A DNA stretch of 64,000 bases from Protula sp. h YS-2021 (lineage: Eukaryota > Annelida > Polychaeta > Sabellida > Serpulidae), in NCBI GenBank assembly GCA_949752745.1, contig OX457026.1:28148116-28212115 (forward strand). The letters are read 5' to 3'. A program made the position numbers and the translations under genes. The notes beneath the pieces are model-generated. The model made no database searches. It was given only the letters and a program-made list of their open reading frames with translations, and was not told the origin of the DNA. Shown here piece after piece: positions 20,996 through 33,169 of the stretch. Positions within the stretch are counted from its first letter, which is position 1, and each line of letters opens with the position of its first letter.

Positions 20996-22547
20996 TGTCG
21001 CCTCGACCAAGAGGAGGCATATAGTGTCGGTGCGTTCTGTGTGGGTGTACGTGCGCGTACCGCGCGTATCTCGCCCCGACCAAGGGGAAACAGTGTCGGT
21101 GCGTTCTGTGTGTACGCGGGCGCGCGTGCGCCTTTGTGTGTGTGTGTGTGTCAGTCTGTTGTGAACAATCTTTTTTGCAAGATATCTCGAGAACGAAAAG
21201 TCGGAACAACTTCAAACATGGTCTGTTTTTTCCTTGGTTTGGTCGGGCGGTTCTATAAACTTTTGATGCATGTTACTTATTAATGAAGGCGTATGACGTC
21301 GTTACATAAAAATCTTGTGTGCGAAATTTCTCAGTCGCTGAACATTGGAGAAAGTTGAAATTTGGTGGGATTGTTGCTTGGTAGGTCCGAAAGATTCTAT
21401 AAAACTTTTTCGCGAGTATAACGAACGAGTGCGGCTTATGACGTCACGAAAAATGTGTATATAATATGAACATGATCTTGTGTGCAAAATATCTCGATAA
21501 GATAAGTCGTATCGCCAAATTTTATATGGGTCTTCCTAGGTTAAGTCGAACGGTTCTCTCAACTTTGGACGCATGCCACATGATTAAGGTTGGTGTATGA
21601 CGTCATTAGGTAAAAAATCTTGTGTGTGAAATTTCTGTCTCTGAACATCGAAGAAAGTTGAAAAGTTATTGGGATTGTTGCTTGGTAGGTCCGAAAGATT
21701 CTAGAAATTGTTTTCGCGACTACAAGAACGAATGCGGCGTATGACGTCATGTAAAAATATGAATATATTTTGAACAAGATCTTGTGTGCGAAATGTCTCG
21801 ATAAGGAAAAGTCGTATCGACTTCAAATTTTATATCGATATCCCTTGGTTTAGTCAGACGACTGCTTCAACTTTAGACACGTGGTGTGAAATCAGGAAAA
21901 GCATCATTACGTAAAAAATTATCTGTTGTTAAGCAAATGTCTCGATAGCGGAAAGTCGGATCGGCTTTAAACTGGGTGTAGTTATTCCTTGGATAAGTCA
22001 CACGGTTTTGGTTAAATATTATTTAACTCGTATAGAAAATAAAGAAAGGTGCATAACGTGAACATTCTCCTCTCCCTCCCCCCCCCCCCCCTCCCCATTT
22101 TTTTACTCCTATGTTAACTAAGCATAGTTGTTAACTGGGGATTTCAGCGTTTTCCAGAAGATTCTCGAGTGTTCCTGCATTCTTTAGAATACTTCAAAAC
22201 AATGACCGCATTACTGTCGGTCCATTGTTATTTGTTATTGCCAGAATTGAGCTTTTAGTGCGTTTCTCATCTACGGCTATTACGTAACATGTCACTCGGT
22301 CAAGGGTCAGTGTCAGCTGTGATGCATGATAAGGTCGTTATCTAGGAGGTCATGAATTCTATTGTCGTATTTATAGATCTCCGCAGGTCAAGCTATTGAT
22401 TTTTTTTTCGCCGCATTCTTGACACGGTTGCCGAGATATTCCATAATTGGGAGCTATTTTGTATCGGGTAGCCTTGTTTGCAGTACCTAGAAGCATTTTT
22501 CGCTATTAAAGTGAGTCATCTGATATTTTGTGTTATTCTCACACCGT
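20996..22547 (+). repeat. Dispersed satellite-like repeat, copy A (two-part 305-bp monomers with CRE sites)
   Basis: Begins with two hairpin-like heads (CGACCAAGAGG..., CGACCAAGGGG..., each followed by GTGTCGGTGCGTTCTGTG) and a short TG run. About 305-bp monomers follow, marked by 'gcaaaatatctcgataa' type sequence at 21178, 21483 and 21788, with an alternate half 'gcgaaatttctcag' between them. A unique 3' part extends to 22547 after a C tract. The whole block matches 54853-56567. Perfect TGACGTCA palindromes sit at 21439, 21598 and 21742. Confidence 0.75.
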
Positions 22548-25189
22548 CCTCACGAGATTACGGTACTCTACCTATCTTGATGAAGTCCGGTGTGCTTTGT
22601 GCTAGTTTGGCACATTAGCACGAAGGAAATATCATCTCCTGACGGTCCTGGCGCAAGTGGATGGAAAAATGTAGCGCAGTACGCGGAGCGGTTAGGTACT
22701 GGCGAAGTGGCGTGAATTGGCGGGCACAGCTACGCTGTGAGTTTGAAGTCAATAACAAGATGGCGACTAAACTAGTCCATTTAATTCCTCAACTCAGGTT
22801 ACAACTGTGTACAATTAAATGAGCCTGTAGGTCTGCCTTTTTTCTCTAAATCCTGACATTTAAAATTGCAAGTCACGTTTCTCACCGGAAAAATAAACAA
22901 ACCCGCTGTAACCGTAGTAAAAAAATCAACCAGCCATTTCTTGATTGACCCCGAAAAAGCACTAGACTGGTTAACCCAATTAGAAGAAAAATCAAATAAA
23001 TAAAATAAATACGAGGTGGCGATCTTGCCACAAAGTGCCCCCCCCCCCCCCCTGTACGAAAAAGAGCGAGGGTTGGTTCCTGCCCAATGGGGTGGTATAA
23101 TTTACAGTTGTGGACACAGTAGGCTGCCACCGAAATATTTATTATAAAGTTTTATATTAAAATACCCTCAAAGTGAAAGGATGAGAAATTTTAAAATAAA
23201 ATTTTGAGAACTTTACACAATTGCGCCATCAAGATTTTACCGTGACATGAGCACCATACCAGATGTTACCCATCAAAACCATTTCTCAATATAGCATAGC
23301 TAAAAGTTTAACAGAACAGCCAAAATAAACTAACAGCTGTAAAATCCCAGTCCTTTGCAATATTTTCTAACCCGTTCACGTGACCTGTGTCCTAAGACTT
23401 AAAGTTACCGTCCCACAAAATCCTATTCAGTGAGAATGAAGTCCCATTAACACCTTCACTAGTAATTTGGAACTCATATAGCCCGACACATTCACACTCG
23501 AAACTAATTCGCCCAGCATAGTCTTTAAAACCTACAGCGAAAACATAGTTACGACAATAAAGAAATGGCACGCATATGAGTAATAAAAAGAAATAAAATT
23601 CACCGCTGGTCACTCAGCACATCAACGGCATTACATGAGAACTACTGGAACACAGCAGAGAAATTACCAACAGTCGTCACGCTTCACAACAGCAGTTTCC
23701 AAACACAACCTTATCAGAAAAAAAATCAATTGGACAGTGCATCTTCAAGACTTCATACCAACTTCATCTTCATTAGCTTTTTTTTTTATAAAGCCCCAAG
23801 GTCGACCGTGAGAAATAATGCATATGCGCACGTACGTGTACAAAGCATCCCAGAACTCAACCCCGTTTTGAACCATAACACCGTTCACAAAAACATTACC
23901 AGGGGAGTATATCAAATAGCTTGTACCAAGTTTTTCGCACATGATTATATGAATGAAAATTAACAGAAGCCTGCAAAGGTTTCATCAGAATACACAAAAA
24001 TAATAAATTAAACCTGCAAGGGTTTTATTACAATATAAAAGAGTTTTAAACCGGCAAAGGTTTCACATCACGCAAGGGTTTCACTATATTAACCATAACA
24101 AAAGAGAAAAAAAGGAGTAAAGGTTCTGTTAATCCCCACAGAATAGATGGGACCCATAGGAGTAATATAACAGGCACAGTCAGGATTTAACACCGAGTAA
24201 AGAATAACAGGGCAGCTGGATAATGACAACTTAAAAGAGCAAAAACAAATCAATGTCCGCACACCAGCACAGAAAACACAACCAACAATGTCGAAAAACA
24301 AAAGACTTTAACCTTCCAGTACTCATAGGCACAGCTAACGACGTTTAACCTCTGGAATGACATGATAAGATGAATACTAAAACGAGCTTGAACACAATAC
24401 AATAAATGAACACACTTGTGTTGAAAATGCTGAGGTAGACATGGTACCAACACAACAGTTCTGGAGCGTCTATGTGAAACTTACCAGATTCTTCCAAATC
24501 AAGGAAAGTTCGCCTACACGTACAAAGACGTTCATAAGCTTCAATACATAATACTAGATCCCTGTTATGGCATCCGCGAAAATTCTGTACCAAATAACAC
24601 TTCTCATTTAGTTGGATATCTAATATCCACAGTGAGAGTCTGTGAGTTAACTGCTTGAACACGATACACCGATGGCGGTGGAACGTCAGTGAACACCACA
24701 TCACCTGCCACATATCATACTGATACGTAAGAACATCCTAGCAACGACACATAGGCGAAATACACGTGGGTGGTCATAGTACACAAAAGAGTCAATTTCC
24801 ACCATAAAAATACAGAGCAGGCCAAAACTATAAGACAGACTTCCTTCCTTCATCAAAGAACACACAAGCGCAAAGAAGTATAAATCGCATATCCATCACC
24901 TATAACATAAGTACACAAGATGTTTATACCAAGGCATGGGAAGTTTGAAACAAATCATCCAATGGGACATAAGCAAAGAGTATCACACAAAACACTCCTT
25001 AGCCCGTAGAAGAACCATCTTAGACAGATTAAAGAGGACCATTCTCGAGATATCAATTACTGGCTTTACTTGCTCGTACACGCAAGACACTGCTGGACGT
25101 CCATTTAAACTAGCCAGTACTTTAATGTCCAACGAGTGAAATCATCGATCAAATAAATACGACACATGACTTAAAACGTCGTGAGAGAA
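22548..25189. other. Mostly gene-less; short CAAGGGTTTCA motif cluster
   Basis: No supportable gene. Between 23969 and 24083 the motif 'gcaaaggtttca' or 'gcaagggttt' recurs four times. Minus-strand segments around 24713-24470 look like a decayed coding piece (VVFTDVPPPSVYRVQAV with stops), not identified. Confidence 0.35.
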
Positions 25190-26980
25190 CGTCTCTACTC
25201 TATTAAAACGTTCGTTGATAAGTCTACGATAATAAACTGATGCAGGTAAATAACACCAAGACACATTTGTTCACGAACAATCAAAACATCTGGGTGGTTT
25301 TCTAATTCTCTTTGGGTATCGTGGAGTCTTGCACTTCTTAAACACTTGTTTAGGTGATCTCGCACTACCATCCACCAAGTTATTTTGCCCATTTCGTTCA
25401 CTTGGAATCATTTCAAATGTTTCCGCTTCGGTGTTATAAACCACTCGCTTCGGATCTGAAATCCAACCATTATGATGTTAATGGCGCTTCTTTTTATCTT
25501 TCTTTTTCCCTTTTTTGCTCTTCTTTTTAAGATTATGTGCTACCAACGGCCTAACTGTACGTAATGGGCTAACTTTCTTGTCCTCATCCGAGGTTTCTCC
25601 CCATTCCCTAACCGGGCTCGATAGTGGGGTACGAATTTCATTGCTCGAATTCACATTTAATGTTGAAACAGCAGCTTCAAGTGCCGCTAACGGTGGAGAA
25701 TTTTCCGGCTCTTTTCCGGATTTTGGCTCGGCCGTTTCCGATACCTCCATGACTAGGGGATCTTCCGAGTCAGTAGGGAGGATATCGACATAATCCAGGG
25801 GTTTTTTATTTGTGGCTTCTTTCTCCTTGATATTTACCAAGGCTAATGAGCTCGTTGGGCTCACATTTCTTTCAACTGGAGTCGCAAATGGCTCACCAAC
25901 CTTTTTACAGATAAAATTTTCTGGGATTTCGGTCACTTGCCTATAAAAAATTTTCTTAATCTCCGGTGTGGGCCAGTCAAAAATTCCCTCGTAGTCATAG
26001 GGCTCCCCGGGAGTTGGTCTGTGATTCTTACACCAACATCCTAATTGTTGGCTAAATAAAATGAAACTGGTATGCCCACAGACCTTGCAAAAGGAAATAA
26101 GAGTGTAACTACAAAGTTTAACTTTGACGAAGAAAGTTGGAACGAAATTGTCTGGATCTGGGGCAGTCTTATCTTTAATTTCCTCCACATGACAGTAACC
26201 CAGATGACCGTGAAATTCCCGTGGCCCCACAAAGTGGCATCCGCAGCCATTGCAAATTAAGCACAACAATTTGTGATGATGAGCACCTCGGATGTGCTTT
26301 CACCGAGCCATATTGCCGTCTTTGGTAGAAGGGAAAGAACAAACTCACAAGTGTTTTTGCTAACTTTCTGTGATTTAGGTTTCCCTGTGGTTTTTCACAG
26401 AAATTAGACCTTTTCATAGGTCTTTAGTTCTCAGAATTCTAAGTCGAAGCAGTCGGTTCGGATACCAAGGAAATTGTGTTCCAGTTGTGATTGTTCGTGG
26501 ACCTTTTATTCTCAGAATTTGGACTGAGGGACGTTTTAGAAGGCGCCCTAATGGTGGTGTTTGTCTTTGTGGCGGAACGATCAACCTGGGGCTGCTTTTC
26601 TACCGAAAAAGTCTGGGTGTTTTGGGCAACTTTCTGATTAGTTTCCAATTTTCGAGAAGCTATTCTATTTTCAGAAGCAGGTTGAGATTTGCTATCAATT
26701 GCATGGCTTTTTGCGACTGATTCTGCAACAACTTGAGCAAAACTAATATCACTACCCCTTTTGGAAATAATCTTTCGAAAATCGTTCCCAGGCTTTTCAC
26801 TGGGTATCTTTATCGAGCTACTCACCTGCGTGCTGCTGTCTCGCAGCCCCAATACCTCTGTTGTAACCGATATGGGTATCTGCTAGTACCCAGTCGCTCC
26901 CTGCTCCTCTTCCATTCCAGCAGGAATGATTGATACCCTTGGTGCATCAACAAGGGCCCGCAATTTCCTTGGCTGGCCAG
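25190..26980 (-). pseudogene. C2H2 zinc-finger protein remnant, unknown function
   Basis: A 26980-26439 segment (one stop near 26885) reads ISFAQVVAESVAKSHAID and a Ser/Thr-rich tail. A possible next exon, 26330-25478, has a TGA where a Trp would fit (AR*KHIRGAHHH) and then the finger CNGCGCHFVGPREFHGHLGY ending CH, a canonical C-x2-C-x12-H-x4-H. Further on lie a second Cys cluster (CKVCGHTSF...CWCKNH), an acidic/Ser-rich middle and a strongly basic tail (KKKSKKGKKKDKKKR). Past 25470 a segment with KRIRKPPR-type sequence continues to 25190. Nucleic-acid binding is likely. It may be a gene or a retroelement accessory ORF. Its 5' end abuts LINE copy 2. Confidence 0.4.
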
Positions 26981-27091
26981 GACGTGGCTTGTATTGTGAT
27001 TTGGTCGAGATATATTTTGCCAGGATCTAATCCCTGGTCATCCCGCGTAAATCCCACAATCCTCGGAAATCCGACATCTGGATTTTGTAGG

Positions 27092-29335
27092 GCGGACATA
27101 CAGAGTGGCTTTAGGAAACAAAGGAACACTCTGGACCATCTTGTAAGACTAGAATCTTTTATGAAAGAAGCTTTCAGTAACAAGGAACATGTTGTTACCG
27201 TTTTCTTCGACTTGGAAAAAGCTTATGACACAGCATGGAAACACGGATTACTAAAGGATCTTTTTGATTTCGCCTCCAAGGCCGTCTACCCCAGTTTATA
27301 AAAGGATTCCAGGACGACCGTCGATTCAGGGTTCGCCTTGGTACAATAATCTCAGAATACTTTGAACAAGAGGAAGGCTTCCCCCAAGGATGCATCCTTT
27401 CAATTCTACTTTTACTGATAAAAATCAACAATATAAAAGATACACTGAGACAGGGGATAGATAGCTCACTCTTCGTGGATGATTTTGCCATGTCGTGTAG
27501 AGGCAAAAGTATGAATTTAATACAGCGTCGTCTTCAGCAGAGTATTTATTCTCTCCAAGTTTGGGCGAATAAAAATGGTTTTAAATTCTCACAAACCAAA
27601 ACGGTTTGAATACACTTTTGTAAAAAACGAAAACCACACGACGATCCAGTTTTACACATCTCTAACGTGCAAATCCCTGTTGTCAAGGAAAACAAATTTT
27701 TAGGTTTAATTTTTGATAACCAACTTAGTTTTATCCCACATATCAAATACCTCCGAAGAAAGTGTCAGAAGGCCTTACTGAGAGTCATCTCCTTAAATTT
27801 ACTGAGAGTCATCTCCTCCCACGATTGGGGAGCAGATCGTGATACTAAACTCATGTTGTATAGAGCTCTAATCAGATCGCGACTGGACTATGGCAGTATA
27901 GTTTATGGCTCAACTAGACCATCATATCTCAAGATGCTAGAACCGATACAGAATCAAGGCTTAAGAATATGTTTAAATGCCTTTAGAACATCCCCAGCCG
28001 ACAGTTTACACGTTGAGGCAAATGAACAACCCCTCAATATACGGCGGTTAAAACTTGCCATGCAGTATTGTATAAAACTTTACGCAAATAGAAATAACCC
28101 TACTCATCAGATTGTTTTCGGATCACATTATGCGAATAGAGGTACCAATGCTATCCCTCCCTTTGGAACTAGGATTATACCACACCTGCAAGAAGCAGGT
28201 ATAATCGTTGAATCTGTTGCAAATTACAAAATACCTAACCAACCCCCTTGGAAATTAAGGAAACCTGTGGTCTTGAAGACTCTTTCTGAGTCCACAAAAG
28301 AACGAACTAACCCGTGTGTATTTCAGTCAAAATTTGTAGAATTAAAGGATAATTATAATGACTACCATTTCATATATACCGATGGTTCCAAACTTGAGGA
28401 CAAGGCTGCAGCAGCTATTGTCACAGAAAATAATACATTCAGAACCAGGCTCCCTGATGGGTCTTCTATTTTCTCTGGAGAAGTTAGAGCCCTGCAGCTA
28501 GCTATGCAAATTGTCAAGATTAGCCGCTACAAAAAATTCATATTGTGCGTGGACTCCATGTCAGTGCTTGTGTCACTTTAAAACTTGCAGGTATCCATCC
28601 CAATAATTTTGGACCTGATAGAAAAACACGACGAAGTGGTAAAAGCTGGCAAAGAGATAATATTTTGTTGGGTACCGAGCCACGTTGGAATCCCGGGCAA
28701 CGAGGCAGCCGACAAAGGCGCCAAAGTAGCGTTAAACCAAGACTGCTCAGATTTCCTTATACCGTCATCAGATTTTAAGTGCTATATTTCTAGATATGTC
28801 AAAAATCTATGGCAACAATATTGGGATGAACAAACCAACAATAAGCTATACCAAATTAACCCTGTGGTAGGGCGCAAATTGCCCTCCCTAAATGGCCTTC
28901 GCGACGATATGGTAATTCACAGATTAAGAGAATAGGACATTCTTATACTACTCACAAACACCTCTTAAGATGTGAACCACAACCCGAATGTATAAGTTGT
29001 CAGGAACGGTATACAGTGAAACACATCTTGATAGATTGTATAGACTTCAATCACATTCGTCCCCGCTATTATAGAGTTGATTCCATGAGAGAGCTCTTTG
29101 AGAAGGTAAATTCCAACAAGGTCCTAGAATTTTTAAAAGAGATTAACATGTATTCCTATGTGTAGACCACCATTAAGTCTATTTTTAGTATATTTTTTAG
29201 TATATTTAAGATTTTACTTTATAATCATTTTTAATCAATAAAGTATAAATTCGACAAAGTTACCAGGAATGACACAATATGACCTCCAACAGGTTGGCGG
29301 TGTCGTTAAACCAATCAAATAACTAACTAACTTAC
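27092..29335 (+). mobile_element. LINE copy 2, 5'-truncated (RT to tail), degraded
   Basis: Starts inside the RT domain (QSGFRKQRNTLDHLVRLES) and runs through FFDLEKAYDTAW, GFPQGCILS and FVDD (about 27477). RNase H (YTDGSK at 28378, GEVRALQLAMQ, CVDSMSV, NEAADKGAK) and the terminal Cys/His motif follow. Breaks: frameshift near 27266, TGA near 27607, TAA at 28579-28581, frameshift near 28930. A 24-bp tandem duplication at 27778-27825 repeats LLRVIS. The 3' end has the same tail as the 76-bp insertion at 5059 (AACT repeats), unlike copies 1 and 3. A target-site duplication is not evident. It uses the same enzymes as copy 1 but belongs to another subfamily. Confidence 0.8.
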
Positions 29336-29339
29336 TCTC

Positions 29340-30875
29340 TTTGCGTAGTCCAATATGCGTAGTCCTCGGCGTCATTACGAATATTGTGTTGATTCATTTC
29401 GTCTTCATCATAACACCGAAATGAACAGTGGCGACATTTAAAACTGATACTGATATCCGCCATTTCTACAACAATTTTCTTGAAAGATCTTGTGGAACCG
29501 ACGAAATAAAATCTTAAATTTTCAACAGACAGGCTTAGGTATTCGTGCGCGTTCGTTGAGTGACGTCGTTGACAGTTTGACTCGTCTTATAAATCGTCGG
29601 TGTAAGGTCTTTGCACTTTAACAACATCAACAAACCTACGCAGTTTAATGTAAATAAGTGTATAATAACATTTTTATATTCATAGACTATATTAAGAGTA
29701 TATATTTACAAACTTTTCTAAAATATAATATGCCTTTATTAGTCGCCGAAACTTTTGTATTTTCAAATTTATGAATCATTTTATCCCGAAAAGTAATAAT
29801 AGACCATCAATATTAAAATCTTTCTTTCTATAACAATTCAGGCAGTTATTGTTTCTTTTATCCCGAAAATCATTTTTTAACAGAAAATTGTATTTCTCAT
29901 ACAAAACCCTGCAGAGCGTCAACTTTCATTCCGAAAGCCAGAACATATAGCTAATATTGAATGGGTTGGACACCGTCGTCCTGCATATTTTTGAAATCCT
30001 ATTTCTTTCTAATTCTTTACTTTTCTTCATTCTTCCTTTTTCCACTTTTTTCACTTGTTTCTTTTGCAAGTGCGTCCTAATAGTTGGTGAACGGGACGTT
30101 AAACACCGAAACACCGCAAATGTCCCTGATGCTGCTCGAGAGGGTTTTGATTGGCATTGCTGAAATGTTATGGAGGTCATTCAGATATCACGAATTTGAA
30201 ATGCGTAAACAAGAGATATAGTGTTGCTACGAAATGCATAAGTGTAATAATTTTACGTAATAACGTAAAAACCTGGGTATATTTCTAACCACGATAAATA
30301 ACGATCGTAAGAAAGATAACCTTATGCGCCAACATAAATACTGGATCAATATATTCTGTAAAAGGTTATCCTTACATTATGAAACAAATTTTGTTTATTT
30401 ATATATTTATTTATGTCTCAAGCATTTTTAATTTACATACGTATATATATATTGAAAAACCATGTAAAAACGTTACTTACGTATTAATTAGTATTTTTTA
30501 ATCAATTTAATTTTTATCTATGTCGTAACCGACCGTAGAATATGTCCTGATATGCTGTAATCTGAAATCCAAACACAGCGACCACTATTTATAAACTAAG
30601 TGTATGGAAAGAGAAGAGGGATCCTTAACATCTCAGTTATGTAGAGCGTGGGTTTCGCGCAATCTGATTGGCTAGATCAGAAATGCCCGGATAAATTAGT
30701 GTTGGCAATTTTTTTGAAATAAAAAATTGACAGAGGAAAGGATGAATATGCACATAGGGTTATCACAAGAAATCAGTGACTCAGGGCCTGGAATGGTTAA
30801 CCAATTCCTGTAAACAAAAGCCGTAATTCAAAACCAGTCATAAATCGGTGTGGCTAAAAGCATCAGAAACGAAAC
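29340..30875. other. Gene-less AT-rich DNA
   Basis: No supportable exon. Only the short retroelement tail at 30083-30116 is recognised. Confidence 0.45.
30083..30116 (+). repeat. Retroelement 3' tail, 'ggacgttaaacacc' type
   Basis: The phrase 'gttggtgaacgggacg' plus 'ttaaacaccgaaaca' resembles the one at 62277-62310. Such ends terminate a widespread class of mollusc non-LTR or SINE elements. The body is not recognisable. Confidence 0.45.
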
Positions 30876-31060
30876 AGTTACTTATCTGGGGCAAGTTGCT
30901 GAAAGATTCTTGGCTGCGAGAAGAAATGCTCCTCTGATGTTGTCTCTATATTTGCGGAGGCTACCATCGTTTGGGTACACACCATCACGTTGTAGGCATT
31001 CGAAGTGCTTCCATATTCCCTTCTTATAGAAAACACTTCGTTTCTCGGGTCCATTTTTAG

Positions 31061-31310
31061 CTCTTGACCAGCCTCGGTGGCTTGGTGGTTAAGAGTGTCC
31101 GCCTCGAGACTGGAAGATCGTAGGTTCAAACCCCGGTCGGGTCATACCTAAGACTTTAAAATTGGGACTCCTCCTTGCTACCCTGTGAGGCACTCCACAT
31201 GTAAGGGATGGAAGGAGGGCTGGAATGCCCCATTTCAGTATAATGTTGCAGGTCGATCCCGATATGACCACAGCAGTTGAAAGGGATCTAAAGAACAATA
31301 CAATACAATG
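31061..31310 (+). mobile_element. tRNA-derived SINE, full length
   Basis: Third copy of the family at 10631 and 14700 (CCAGCCTCGGTGGC, GGTTCAAACCC, CAATA tail). It keeps the 'taccctgtgagg' stretch. It sits directly beside the element starting at 31322. Confidence 0.8.
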
Positions 31311-31321
31311 TAATTTATATT

Positions 31322-32948
31322 TAGTCCCCCGCCAGGGGACTATAGTGTTCGGGTTTGTCTGTCCGTCCGTCCGTCCCTCCGTCTGTCGACACCTTTTTTG
31401 TTAACACACTCACGCCTACATTTTTCCACGGATTGTTAAGATATTGTATATATGGGTAGTACTGGAACGAACAAGGAAAGGTATTGTAAATGAGCCATGT
31501 CGGCCCAAGGACATTGGCCCAGCTGAACTTCACAAATTTCCCCAATCCTTATTCAGTCGAATGAGTTTGTTAACACACTCAAGCCTACATTTTTCCACCG
31601 ATTGTTAAGATATTGTATATATGGGTAGTACTGGAACGAACAAGGATCGGTATTGTAAATGAGCCATGTCGGCCCATGGACATTGGCTCAGCTGAACTTC
31701 ACAAATTTTCCCAATCCTTACTCAGTCGAATGAGTTTGTTAACAAACTCAAGCCTACATTTTTCCACCGATTGTTAAGATATTGTATCTGTGGTTAGTAC
31801 TGGAACGAACAAGGATTGGTATTGTATATGAGCCCTATCGGCAGAAGGACGTTGGCTCAGCTGAACTTCACAAATTTTCCCAATCTTTACTCAGTTGAAT
31901 GAGTTTGTTAACACACTCAAGCCTACAATTCTGGATCGATTGTTGAAACATTTTAGATATAGTAAGTATTGGAACCAACAAAGGTCGGTATTGTAAATGA
32001 GCCCTGTCGGCCCAAGGACATTGGCCCAGCTGAACTTCAGAAATTTTCACAACCTTTACATACTGGAATGAGTTTGTTAACACACTCAAACCTACATTTC
32101 TGCATCGATTGACCAGATATCGTAACTGTGAGTAGCATTTGAATCAACAAGGTTTGGTGTTGTAAATGAGCCCTATCGGCTCAAGGACATTGGCCCAGCT
32201 GAACTTCACAAATTTTCCCAATCCTTACTCAGTCGAATGAGTTTGTTAACACACTCAGGCCTACATTTTTCCACCGATTGTTAAGATATTGTATCTGTGG
32301 TTAGTACTGGAACGAACAAGGATTGGTATTGTATATGAGCCCTATCGGCAGAAGGACGTTGGCTCAGCTGAACTTCACAAATTTTCCCAATCTTTACTCA
32401 GTTGAATGAGTTTGTTAACACACTCAAGCCTACAATTCTGGATCGATTGTTGAAATCTTTTAGATATAGGAAGTATTCGAACCAACAAAGGTCGGTATTG
32501 TAAATGAGCCCTGTCGGCCCAAGGACATTGGCCCAGCTGAACTTCACAAATTTTCCCAATCCCTACTCAGCTGATTGAGTTTGTTAACACACTCAAGCCT
32601 ACAATTCTGGATAGATTGTTGAAATCTTTTAGATATAGGAAGTATTGGAACCACCAAAGGTCGGTATTGTAAATGAGCCCTGTTGGCCCAAGGACATTGG
32701 CCCAGCTGAACTTCAGAAATTTTCACAACCCTTACATACTGGAATGAGTTTGCTAACACACTCAAGCCTACATTTTTTTAAACAATTGGCAAAATGTTAT
32801 ACACATAGGTAGTATGGGTGGTAACAAGAATTGTTGGCCCAAGCACATTGGCCAGGCTGGAATTTTAAAATTCACGAATATGATACGAAGGGTTGTAGTC
32901 CAACCTAACAAAATCAAATACTGGGATTGTACGGCGGGGGACATAGTC
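31322..32948. mobile_element. Non-autonomous element with inverted ends and about nine 170-bp tandem repeats
   Basis: The left end TAGTCCCCCGCC faces the right end GGCGGGGGACATAG, an imperfect terminal inverted repeat. The left end also forms its own hairpin (AGTCCCC...GGGGACT) and is followed by CCGT microsatellite. The interior is a tandem array whose unit, about 170 bp, starts at 'gtttgttaacacactca' (about 31398, 31565, 31735, 31905, 32070, 32238, 32408, 32578, 32750). Units alternate between two types ('tttttccaccgattgtt' and 'ttctggatcgattgtt'), giving a partial 2-unit higher order. No transposase is encoded. Confidence 0.65.
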
Positions 32949-33169
32949 AGTTTCACTGACCCACTTGTTTTGTTATTTCCTCTTTAGTATGTACATTATT
33001 AACTACTCTTAACAAAAAAAAAAGTTTTAGCATTAATATTTTAATAGCATTTAATGAAAGAAATTAACCAACCACTCAAAATTTTACACAACTGACGCAT
33101 ATCTTCCGTAAGTGTTTTTAGGTAGAACCGCTTAGCGCCTACCATCACAGTTGTGAAAAAATGAGCTTT

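Noticed and set aside
27092..29335. Target-site duplication for LINE copy 2
   Set aside because: Partial match TTTTGTAGG versus TTTGCGTAG is too weak to claim.
31068..32948. One compound element including the SINE at 31061
   Set aside because: The SINE has its own complete head and tail, and the neighbouring element has its own inverted ends. Adjacency alone is not evidence.
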